Assembly (NCBI GenBank): GCA_002339355.1
Contig: DDKQ01000026.1
Location: forward strand, 1-7,041
DNA: 7,041 bases
Origin: Candidatus Subteraquimicrobium carltonvillense
GTDB lineage: Bacteria > Actinomycetota > Aquicultoria > Subteraquimicrobiales > Subteraquimicrobiaceae
Reading direction: 5' to 3'
A model generated the notes under the pieces. It was not told the DNA's origin. It saw only the letters and a program-made list of their open reading frames with translations, and did no database searches. Within the stretch, counting starts at the first letter, position 1, and each line of letters starts with the position of its first letter. The position numbers and the translations under genes were made by a program. Of this stretch, positions 1 through 5,549 are shown one piece after another.

Positions 1-330
1 AGAAGACGGAGGATTTTGTCCAAATTAGAAGAAGATATTAATCCCATGACCGGGGTGGCCAACATAGTAGATGCCATGCTCGTCTTCGCCTGCGGCCTAA
101 TTGTAATGCTTGTTCTCTCCTGGAATCTGCAGAATGTGATCTTCAGCGATGCTTCACCCGAAGAACAAAGGAGAATGATGGAGGCAATTAAAAAGATAGT
201 CAAGATAGAGCAGGGTAAGGAAATCAAGACTCCCCCGCCTCTGGTATCGGGAACTGGTGAAGGTTATGAGGAAATGGGCGTAGTATATAAAGATTCCAAG
301 ACCGGCAAGCTGATCATGGTCAGCCCTTAA
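1..330 (+). CDS. DUF2149 family membrane protein, 5' end probably outside window
   Basis: This is a small single-span membrane protein that I recognise as DUF2149-like. Counting from a possible TTG start at 16, the stretch NPMTGVANIVDAMLVFACG (residues 9-27) leads into a hydrophobic helix to about residue 42. A mostly hydrophilic, charged C-terminal part follows, ending at TAA 328-330. The layout resembles ExbD/TolR: a short N-terminus, an Asp (D19) at the membrane entry in a VDxMLVF context, then an extracytoplasmic tail. A role beside a MotA/TolQ/ExbB-type channel is family-based inference; that partner would lie upstream and is not visible. The frame is open to base 1, and the first codons read Arg-Arg-Arg-Arg-Ile. 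A basic N-terminus suits this family, so I treat the gene as 5'-partial. The GGAGGA at 8-13 looks like a ribosome site but is only 2 nt from the TTG and is better read as arginine codons. The function is unknown. Confidence 0.72.
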   Translation, partial: RRRRILSKLEEDINPMTGVANIVDAMLVFACGLIVMLVLSWNLQNVIFSDASPEEQRRMMEAIKKIVKIEQGKEIKTPPPLVSGTGEGYEEMGVVYKDSKTGKLIMVSP

Positions 331-354
331 ATTTAAGCAAACATTTAAGCACCT

Positions 355-390
355 AAAAAGAGTTACCGGAGCTTGGTAGCTCCGGTAACT
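355..390 (-). terminator. intrinsic terminator for the minus-strand DUF5667 gene
   Basis: A perfect 12-bp stem (361-372 AGTTACCGGAGC with 379-390 GCTCCGGTAACT) encloses a 6-nt loop. On the minus strand it is followed by CTTTTTAGG (360-352), a short T-tract, and it lies 33 nt past the stop of the gene at 424-1089. On the plus strand the bases after the stem (GTTGCAACTC) are not T-rich. It therefore fits best as a minus-strand terminator, though the stem may also slow or protect the DUF2149 transcript. Confidence 0.72.
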
Positions 391-407
391 GTTGCAACTC
401 CTCGGGT

Positions 408-427
408 CTAATGGAGGTTTCCATTAG
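408..427. repeat. 8-bp inverted repeat over the DUF5667 stop codon
   Basis: CTAATGGA (408-415) and TCCATTAG (420-427) are perfect reverse complements around a 4-nt loop. The minus-strand TAA stop (424-426) lies inside one arm. It may form a small 3'-end hairpin ahead of the larger terminator. It could also be chance; no function is assigned. Confidence 0.4.
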
Positions 428-1089
428 TCTTCTTTGTCACTTTGGGGTTTTTCTCCGTTTTGGTATTCCTCTCGGATGCGAAGTTCGCTTTCCTCTTCCT
501 CGTCTCTGGTTCGTTCCCTGTTTTCATAGTTTTCTCGAACCTTTGGTTGATATTTCTTCTGATATTTACCTTTCTCTTCTGGAGGTCCTTTTCTTTCTAG
601 GGCCTCGAGAGCCCTGTCGTGTCCCCTTTGGGAGACTTCGATCGCGTGCTCGATCGCATCTTTAGCTTGTTCGGGCACTTTCTCCAGGAGTCCCTGTAAT
701 ACCGCGGTATGCTTTGATGTAGCTTCGGCCACTGTTTCATAGACGTCTTTGTCCACTTTATCCTTTTTCTTAATTTCTTCCTCGGCTCTCTCCAGACATT
801 TCTCGTAGCGATCCACGCATTTTTCAGCTATTTCGGGTTTACCTCTCTTCACCATAGCCTGAGCTTCAGCCAATCTCGTTTCTGCGAACTTTGTTAGAAG
901 AGTCACTTTGCCCTTGGGTGAGAAGGCGAAGAAAAGCCGAATCTTCTCAACCCAGGTCTTCAGGAAGTAGAAGGGGCTATCCGGAGTCAGTCCTGGCTCT
1001 GTTTCTTCTTCAGTTGCTGTAGCTGGAGCTGCAGCTGACAAAATGAGCAGGGCGACAATGAGCATTGAGATTATTTTCTTGACGTTCAT
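424..1089 (-). CDS. exported DUF5667-like helical, charged protein
   Basis: This 221-residue protein carries a clear signal peptide: basic MNVKK, a hydrophobic core at residues 6-21, and an AxA-type site near APATA (21-25). The mature part starts acidic. It then has GLTPDSPFYFLKTWVEKI (33-50) and a segment of the type LLTKFAETRLAEAQAM (64-79), which I recognise as the DUF5667 core. Residues 80-165 are predicted helical, rich in E/K/R, with two Cys (C91, C98). The tail (168-221) is extremely charged and low in complexity, with an EEEE run at 197-200. The start is well set: AAAGGAGG (minus strand, 1106-1099) lies 9 nt before the ATG. The protein probably acts outside the membrane; binding, stress or envelope roles are all possible and none is shown. 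It is divergent from the fur-feo operon and convergent with the DUF2149 gene. No convincing promoter was found for it. Confidence 0.78.
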   Translation of the reverse strand: MNVKKIISMLIVALLILSAAAPATATEEETEPGLTPDSPFYFLKTWVEKIRLFFAFSPKGKVTLLTKFAETRLAEAQAMVKRGKPEIAEKCVDRYEKCLERAEEEIKKKDKVDKDVYETVAEATSKHTAVLQGLLEKVPEQAKDAIEHAIEVSQRGHDRALEALERKGPPEEKGKYQKKYQPKVRENYENRERTRDEEEESELRIREEYQNGEKPQSDKED

Positions 1090-1349
1090 TCTTAGCGCCT
1101 CCTTTCATTTCGATCTTTTTTGTTCCGTTTATAAAAACGTAAGAAGATTATTTTGGATACGGGCAACACAAATTTTCTATAACCCTGGGCATAATTCGTT
1201 CATGAGAGTTTCTTAAGCATTTTGTGCTGTTTATCCCAGGTCAATGCAAAATGCAAAATAAGGTTTTTGCCCGCTAAGGTCAAATGGATAAACCATTATC
1301 ACCTACGCGGCGATAAGTAGGTAGTTTGTGATCAATTTTGGCGAGAAGG

Positions 1350-1378
1350 TTGACATTTGGCTACCCACATGGTAAAAA
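1350..1378 (+). promoter_or_regulatory. sigma70-like promoter of the fur-feo operon
   Basis: A perfect -35 hexamer TTGACA (1350-1355) is followed, after a 17-bp spacer, by TAAAAA (1373-1378), which matches the -10 consensus at four of six positions. Transcription would begin near 1384-1386, inside the palindromic operator that starts at 1381, leaving a leader of about 27 nt. The optimal -35 and spacing make it credible despite the imperfect -10. Confidence 0.6.
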
Positions 1379-1380
1379 TT

Positions 1381-1403
1381 TAATTGAGAATAATTCTCAA
1401 TTA
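1381..1403. promoter_or_regulatory. Fur-class operator (perfect 23-bp palindrome)
   Basis: The site is an 11-1-11 perfect palindrome: TAATTGAGAAT, central A at 1392, ATTCTCAATTA. Its core TGAGAATAATTCTCA agrees with the classical 7-1-7 Fur box TGATAATNATTATCA at all but the symmetric A/T pair in each arm, which is G/C here. It covers the expected transcription start and ends 8 nt before the regulator's ATG. Bound regulator there should block initiation, implying metal-dependent autoregulation of the whole operon. The PerR box is closely related, so the box alone does not say which metal or signal is sensed. Confidence 0.86.
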
Positions 1404-1411
1404 CGTAGCTG

Positions 1412-1891
1412 ATGCACAGAGTAGATGAATATTTTAAGAAGTTAAAATCGAAAGGGTTTAAGCTCACCCCACAGAGGGTTCGAATCCTAAAGGCCATAGG
1501 TCTTGCTGAGGGTCATCTCGATGTCTGGGAGATTTACCAATCGGTGAATAGAGAATATCCTCCAATTGGATTGGCTACGGTTTATCGCACCCTAGATTTA
1601 CTGAAAAAGCTCGGAGTCGTCAATGGCTTGGGTTTTGGTGAGGGACACCAACATTATGAGATCAGCCCCGAGCATCACCATCATTTGGTTTGTCTAAAAT
1701 GTGGAAGTATCGAGGAATTTGATGAGCAAGTGGTGGCAAAGCTCGAAGCCGTCGACAAGCTTGAGAAGGAGTTGAGCGGAAAGCTTGGGTTTAAGATCAT
1801 CGATCACCAGTTGGAGTTCTATGGTTATTGTTCAAAATGTCGGAAAATCCAGACGGATCCGAAGGATTTTAAGGAGCAAGGGGGATTATGA
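1412..1891 (+). CDS. fur: Fur family metal-responsive transcriptional repressor
   Basis: The protein has 159 residues, within the usual Fur family length. The N-terminal winged helix covers roughly residues 1-85 and includes LKSKGFKLTPQRVRIL (11-26) and the recognition-helix region PIGLATVYRTLDLL (51-64). The C-terminal dimerisation and metal domain carries the His cluster HHHH (88-91), the structural zinc motifs CLKC (94-97) and CSKC (140-143), and DH (131-132). H35, E83, H88/H90 and H132 are plausible ligands of the regulatory metal. The ATG at 1412 is the only usual start: an in-frame TAG lies at 1406-1408, and no Shine-Dalgarno is seen in the short leader. It probably binds the 23-bp palindrome just upstream and represses its own operon when loaded with metal. 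Context with feoAB argues for an iron-sensing Fur, but PerR, Zur or Mur specificity cannot be excluded from sequence. Confidence 0.9.
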   Translation: MHRVDEYFKKLKSKGFKLTPQRVRILKAIGLAEGHLDVWEIYQSVNREYPPIGLATVYRTLDLLKKLGVVNGLGFGEGHQHYEISPEHHHHLVCLKCGSIEEFDEQVVAKLEAVDKLEKELSGKLGFKIIDHQLEFYGYCSKCRKIQTDPKDFKEQGGL

Positions 1892-1900
1892 GGTGAGATT

Positions 1901-2137
1901 ATGGAGATAACCTTGGACGAACTGGAAATTGAAAGACCTGCAGAGATAAAACGCATAGTAGGTGGATTCGGTTTTCAGAGGAGAATAGCGGCTCTAGGTT
2001 TGAGGGTTGGTAAGATTGTGCGGAAGGTTGCCTCCGAGCCCTGGAGGGGACCCATCGTGGTTGAGGTTGATGGGACCCGAGTTGCTCTGGGAAGAGGCAT
2101 GGCCATGAAAATCTTCGTCGAGGAGATTGGGGAATGA
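1901..2137 (+). CDS. feoA: FeoA, ferrous iron transport accessory protein
   Basis: This 78-residue protein has the length and pattern of FeoA, a small cytosolic SH3-like protein that works with FeoB in ferrous iron uptake. Visible signatures are an N-terminal LDELEIERPAEIKRIVGG (5-22), the RRIAALGLRVGKIV segment (27-40) and the C-terminal strand-rich VDGTRVALGRGMAMKIFVE (56-74). GAGGTGA at 1890-1896 overlaps the regulator's stop codon and lies 4 nt before the ATG. The start is 9 nt after the fur stop and the end overlaps the feoB start, so the three are co-transcribed and probably translationally coupled. Confidence 0.93.
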   Translation: MEITLDELEIERPAEIKRIVGGFGFQRRIAALGLRVGKIVRKVASEPWRGPIVVEVDGTRVALGRGMAMKIFVEEIGE

Positions 2138-3831
2138 AGATACTCCTTATGGGGAATCCCAACGTTGGCAAAAGTGTCATTTTTTCCAGGTTAACGGGAA
2201 CCGATGTCATAGCCTCAAATTATCCCGGCACCACAGTGGAGTTTACCAAGGGCACCATGAAACTCAGTGGGAAGAGGGCAGAGGTCATCGACGTACCGGG
2301 GACATATGCTCTTGAACCCATTTCAAAGGCGGAAGAAGTAGCAGTGGAGATGTTACATGAGGGAGATGTGGTTATCCAGGTCGTTGATGCCACAAATTTG
2401 GAGAGGAATTTGTACCTCACGCTTCAACTCATAGAGAAGAAGGTGCCCTTAATCATTGCACTTAATCTTTGGGATGAAGCTAAGCATATAGGGATAAAGA
2501 TCGATGTAAAGAAGCTTGAGAAACTTTTAGGGGTACCGGTAGTGCCAACCGTTGCTGTCACCGGTGAAGGAATCAAGGAACTAGTCTCCCGCTTGCCACA
2601 CGCAAGGATTTCAGCTTATAGAAGTACTGACCACGAAAAGTGGGCAGATATTGGAAGGATGATAGCGCAGGTCCAAAGCGTCACCCATCGCCATCACACT
2701 CTTTTAGAAAAACTTGGGGATTTGAGCATCAAGCCTTTGACGGGAATTCCTCTCTCCATACTCGTCATGTATCTTGCTTTTCAAATCATAAGATTCATCG
2801 GTGAAGGATTAATCGGATATATATTTGAGCCTCTATTTGAACTCTACACACCCCTGGTTATGAAAATAAGTCAGCTACTGGGTCCTGGATTTCTACACGA
2901 CATCCTGATCGGAACTTTAATAAAAGGAGAGATAGACTACACTCAGTCCATGGGGGTCCTCACTACGGGCTTGTTTGTTCCTTTTGCAATGGTTTTGCCT
3001 TACGTATTCTCTTTCTATTTGGTTTTAAGCTTCGTGGAAGATTGCGGTTACCTCCCGCGTTTGGCTGTGTTAATCGACAATGTTATGCATCGATTGGGGT
3101 TACACGGTTCTGCAATAATTCCCATGTTGCTCGGTTTGGGGTGTAATGTTCCAGGAATTTTAGCCACAAGAATTTTGGAAACGAGAAGACAAAGATTCAT
3201 CGCTGCTACGTTAACGGCCATTTGTGTTCCTTGCACGGCTATGCTTGCCGTTGTTGCTGGTTTAGTGGGTAAATATGGGCTCCAGGGTTTAGGAATGGTT
3301 TTTATCACTCTTTTTATAGCCTGGGTCATCCTTGGTGTCTTACTGGATAAACTTCTTAAAGGGGAAAGTCCAGAAATATTTTTAGAGATTCCGCCTTATC
3401 GAATTCCATACTGGGGAGCTCTCTTAAAAAAGCTGTGGATGCGAATAAAATATTTTTTGAAGGAAGGAGTTCCCTATGTACTGCTGGGAGTATTTATTGC
3501 TAATGTTCTGTACACCTTGGGAGTAATTGATTTTGTCGGAAGAATAGCTTCACCAGTGATAGTAGGACTTTTAGGTCTTACTAAAGAGACTGCAGCCGCT
3601 TTGATCATTGGATTCCTCCGCAAAGACGTAGCGGTGGGGATGTTATTGCCTCTTGGTTTGACCATGAAGCAACTCATCATTGCAAGCGTAGTACTAACCA
3701 TGTATTTCCCCTGCGTGGCTACCTTTGCAATTATCGTTAGAGAATTGGGAGTAAAGGATATGATGAAATCCGCGGGGGTAATGATAGTCGGTGCCATCCT
3801 GGTGGGAAGCCTACTTAATCTCATCCTATAA
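2134..3831 (+). CDS. feoB: FeoB, GTPase-coupled ferrous iron transporter (short form)
   Basis: This integral membrane protein imports Fe(II) and has a cytosolic GTPase at its N-terminus. G1 is GNPNVGKS (7-14), the switch I region PGTTVEF is at 31-37, G3 is DVPG (53-56) and G4 is NLWD (111-114, family usually NMxD). The G5 region around AVTGEG (141-146) is weaker than the common SA motif. Only about 40 residues (160-200) separate the G domain from the first membrane helix. The core then shows EDCGYLPR (302-309), GLGCNVPG (334-341), VPC (365-367), GFLRKD (493-498) and YFPC (524-527), the Cys/Pro-bearing elements typical of FeoB gates. About nine membrane segments are visible. At 565 residues it is shorter than the roughly 770-residue E. 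coli protein but looks intact, with no frameshift. It overlaps feoA by ATGA, with GAGGAG at 2120-2125. No feoC is seen. Confidence 0.95.
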   Translation: MKILLMGNPNVGKSVIFSRLTGTDVIASNYPGTTVEFTKGTMKLSGKRAEVIDVPGTYALEPISKAEEVAVEMLHEGDVVIQVVDATNLERNLYLTLQLIEKKVPLIIALNLWDEAKHIGIKIDVKKLEKLLGVPVVPTVAVTGEGIKELVSRLPHARISAYRSTDHEKWADIGRMIAQVQSVTHRHHTLLEKLGDLSIKPLTGIPLSILVMYLAFQIIRFIGEGLIGYIFEPLFELYTPLVMKISQLLGPGFLHDILIGTLIKGEIDYTQSMGVLTTGLFVPFAMVLPYVFSFYLVLSFVEDCGYLPRLAVLIDNVMHRLGLHGSAIIPMLLGLGCNVPGILATRILETRRQRFIAATLTAICVPCTAMLAVVAGLVGKYGLQGLGMVFITLFIAWVILGVLLDKLLKGESPEIFLEIPPYRIPYWGALLKKLWMRIKYFLKEGVPYVLLGVFIANVLYTLGVIDFVGRIASPVIVGLLGLTKETAAALIIGFLRKDVAVGMLLPLGLTMKQLIIASVVLTMYFPCVATFAIIVRELGVKDMMKSAGVMIVGAILVGSLLNLIL

Positions 3832-3843
3832 AGAGGTGAATTA

Positions 3844-4581
3844 ATGCCCGAGACATTTTCCATTTTATATGCCAGTACAATTGCAGGTTTAGCTACTGGC
3901 TTGGGTGGTATTATAGTTTTTCTATTCAGACCTCGCAGTGAAAGGATAATGTCCTTTTCTCTAGGCTTGGCTGGGGGAATTATGCTGGCTGTGATCACCT
4001 TCGAACTCATACCCTACGCATTAAAACTCACAAATCTTTTGTACACGGCGTTGGGTTTTTGCCTCGGAATCATGATACTTTTCCTCTTGGATACCATTAT
4101 TCCTCATATTCACATTGAAACGGGGGAGAAAGAACGAGGTCGCTTGATAAAAATGGGCATTCTCATTGCTCTGGGCATCGGTTTACATAATATGCCCGAA
4201 GGTTTAGCTATCGGTGCAGGTTATAAAGCTGCAGCGGCATTGGGATTCACAGTGGCTTTGGCCATAGGGTTACACAACATTCCCGAGGGAATAGCCATTG
4301 CCGTTCCATTACAGGTGGGAGGAACAAGTAACCATCGCATGATCTTTGCCACCGTGCTCGCTGGTCTGTGTACACCATTGGGTATGGCAATAGGATTCCT
4401 TTTCTATCATATCTCGCGGGCTGTGATTGGTACCTGTTTGGCTCTAGCGGGTGGAGCGATGTTATATATAGTTAGTGACGAATTAATTCCAGAATCGCAT
4501 AAGCACCACAGTCATTATGCCAATCTTGGTATCACGGTCGGATTTATATTTATTTTGTTCCTATCCGGTCTCCATCTCTAG
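3844..4581 (+). CDS. ZIP family divalent metal transporter
   Basis: This 245-residue, strongly hydrophobic protein has about eight membrane helices. The ZIP signature is duplicated: LHNMPEG (114-120) in the fourth helix and LHNIPEG (143-149) in the fifth, giving paired His, Asn and Glu ligands for the binuclear metal site. Further possible metal residues are E54, the loop PHIHIE (87-92), and DELIPE (212-217) followed by the His-rich HKHHSH (219-224). ZIP proteins import Zn, Fe, Mn or other divalent ions down their gradient; related ZupT is broad in range. AGAGGTGA (3832-3839) lies 4 nt before the ATG and directly follows the feoB stop, so this is the same operon. Placement under a Fur box suggests iron or manganese as cargo, but the substrate is inference. 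Confidence 0.92.
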   Translation: MPETFSILYASTIAGLATGLGGIIVFLFRPRSERIMSFSLGLAGGIMLAVITFELIPYALKLTNLLYTALGFCLGIMILFLLDTIIPHIHIETGEKERGRLIKMGILIALGIGLHNMPEGLAIGAGYKAAAALGFTVALAIGLHNIPEGIAIAVPLQVGGTSNHRMIFATVLAGLCTPLGMAIGFLFYHISRAVIGTCLALAGGAMLYIVSDELIPESHKHHSHYANLGITVGFIFILFLSGLHL

Positions 4582-4615
4582 TCTTCTATAAGAGACAAAT
4601 ATTGGAGAAGCCAAG

Positions 4616-5407
4616 ATGATATTAAGCGAGCTCTTAGCCCAACTACATGATCAGGTCCATGAGTCCCCAAGGATAGAGCGTATTTCCATTGGTGATCGTT
4701 ACGTTGCAGTTAAATTTGGGAGTGCAGCTGGGGTTGCATATAGACCGAAGGTGGATTCAATACCCATTAAACCAGGGGATGCCTTGCACCTCGCTGAAAT
4801 GGCTTTAAGCGATAATTTGATGGAGCGAGCCATTGGAATTGCCACCACAAATGCCCTGTCCTGGCTGATAATACCCCAACAATTGAAATTCAGGCGTGGA
4901 GATCCCACCGAGTGTATAGATATCCGGGGCAGGGTTATAACGATGATTGGCTTTTTTACCCCTTTGGTAAGGAGATTTGTGGATGCCCAAGAAGTCAGAG
5001 TAGTTGAACGAGAGTCTTTCCTGTCTGGCAAGCAGACCCGCTTCTTATCCGAAAGACAAGTACTAAAATGTCCAAATGTTAGATATTTTACCCCTGCTCA
5101 AGCTAGTGACGCGGTAAAGGGCGCCCACACTGTCATAATCACTGGATCGGCGCTCGTCTATGGAGGAATGGAGGATTACTTACAGCTGGCTAAAATTTCA
5201 GAGGAAGTGATGGTGGTGGGACCCACATCTTCAATGCTTCCCGAGCCATTTTTCAGGAGGGGAGCGACTGCAGTGGGCGGAATCGAGATATTCGATGCCG
5301 ATATACTCATGGATATCGTGGAAAATGGTGGTGGGACCCGTGACATCATCAGCAAGTGTGCCAGAAAGATCTGGTTTAGAAGGGAGGATTTTACCGATCA
5401 ACTTTAA
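4616..5407 (+). CDS. DUF4213/DUF364 protein, putative metal-binding
   Basis: This 263-residue soluble protein shows no signal peptide and no membrane segment. The N-terminal part (about 1-95) fits DUF4213, with an enolase-N-like fold known from structural genomics. The C-terminal part (about 105-255) fits DUF364, with a Rossmann-like pattern: VITMIGFFTPLVRRF (107-121), HTVIITGSALVYGGMEDYL (171-189), VMVVGPTSSMLPEPFF (198-213) and ATAVGGIEI (217-225). The family has been labelled putative heavy-metal chelation, but no reaction is established to my knowledge. GGAGA at 4604-4608 is 7 nt before the ATG. The gap of 34 nt to the ZIP stop and the absence of an obvious promoter or terminator there suggest it is the last gene of the Fur-controlled operon. 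Possible jobs are metallochaperone, metal-ligand handling or a metal-dependent enzyme; the three Cys (C100, C152, C248) form no clear motif. Confidence 0.82.
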   Translation: MILSELLAQLHDQVHESPRIERISIGDRYVAVKFGSAAGVAYRPKVDSIPIKPGDALHLAEMALSDNLMERAIGIATTNALSWLIIPQQLKFRRGDPTECIDIRGRVITMIGFFTPLVRRFVDAQEVRVVERESFLSGKQTRFLSERQVLKCPNVRYFTPAQASDAVKGAHTVIITGSALVYGGMEDYLQLAKISEEVMVVGPTSSMLPEPFFRRGATAVGGIEIFDADILMDIVENGGGTRDIISKCARKIWFRREDFTDQL

Positions 5408-5450
5408 GAGATAATTTGTGCATGGGTTAAGTTTTAGTGTTTACCTCTCA

Positions 5451-5459
5451 AATAGCACA
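5451..5459. repeat. left target site duplication of IS256 element
   Basis: AATAGCACA occurs immediately before the left terminal repeat and again at 6870-6878 immediately after the right one. A perfect 9-bp duplication fits the 8-9 bp made by IS256-family transposases and fixes the element's borders. Confidence 0.92.
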
Positions 5460-5487
5460 GGTAATGCCCTAAAATTCCTGTAAAAAC
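5460..5487 (+). repeat. IS256 element left terminal inverted repeat
   Basis: Aligned with the reverse complement of 6842-6869, it agrees at 21 of 28 positions. The inner 13 bases TTCCTGTAAAAAC (5475-5487) match exactly and probably form the transposase binding site. The outer tip GGT is shared, while positions 12-15 (AAAA against TTTT) differ. Confidence 0.88.
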
Positions 5488-5491
5488 AGAG

Positions 5492-5549
5492 AGGCTTCGG
5501 TTACCATTTGATTAAAACAGGAAACCAAAAAGAAAGGAGACCGAAGCCT
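5492..5549 (+). promoter_or_regulatory. 5'-leader hairpin next to the transposase ribosome site
   Basis: AGGCTTCGGT (5492-5501) is perfectly complementary to ACCGAAGCCT (5540-5549), and one further G-U pair is possible inward. The second arm ends directly before the ATG at 5550, and the AAAGGAG ribosome site (5533-5539) sits against the stem at the loop's edge. In a transcript entering from outside the element the stem should hinder ribosome access. A transcript starting inside the loop would lack the first arm and be free. This is a known strategy in some insertion sequences; its use here is inferred from sequence. Confidence 0.58.

Larger units (their letters stand above)
1090..1411. other. 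divergent intergenic region, mostly without assigned features
   Basis: These 322 bases separate the minus-strand DUF5667 gene from the plus-strand regulator gene. The left edge holds the DUF5667 ribosome site and the right edge the regulator's promoter and operator, listed separately. Between them I see only weak structure. CCTGGG (1184-1189) pairs with CCCAGG (1235-1240) at a distance. A tandem ATGCAAA occurs at 1244-1257. GATAA/TTATC (1287-1300) and ACCTAC/GTAGGT (1301-1322) are short inverted repeats. The half-site ATTATCA (1295-1301) resembles half a Fur box without a good partner. No tRNA, riboswitch core or credible small gene was recognised. Confidence 0.5.

Noticed and set aside
8..18. 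GGAGGA as ribosome site for a TTG start at 16
   Set aside because: The gap is only 2 nt, and the same bases read in frame as arginine codons continuous with an open frame to the window edge.
1286..1301. Second Fur box around GGATAAACCATTATCA
   Set aside because: Only the right half-site ATTATCA matches; the left half is shifted by one base and fails the 7-1-7 spacing. It is noted in the intergenic entry only.
1090..1349. Riboswitch or small RNA in the divergent gap
   Set aside because: Only short, scattered inverted repeats are present; no conserved core or terminator-like structure was recognised.
1303..1497. 64-codon minus-strand open frame over the fur promoter
   Set aside because: It overlaps the operator and the start of the regulator gene, has no family resemblance, and would run through a strong plus-strand control region.
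3474..4010. 178-codon open frame on the minus strand across the end of feoB and start of the ZIP gene
   Set aside because: It is antisense to two well-supported genes, crosses their junction, has no recognisable domain and no ribosome site that I can see.
5508..5549. Longer transposase beginning at TTG 5508
   Set aside because: No ribosome site precedes the TTG, it lies inside the leader hairpin, and ATG 5550 has AAAGGAG at a usable distance.
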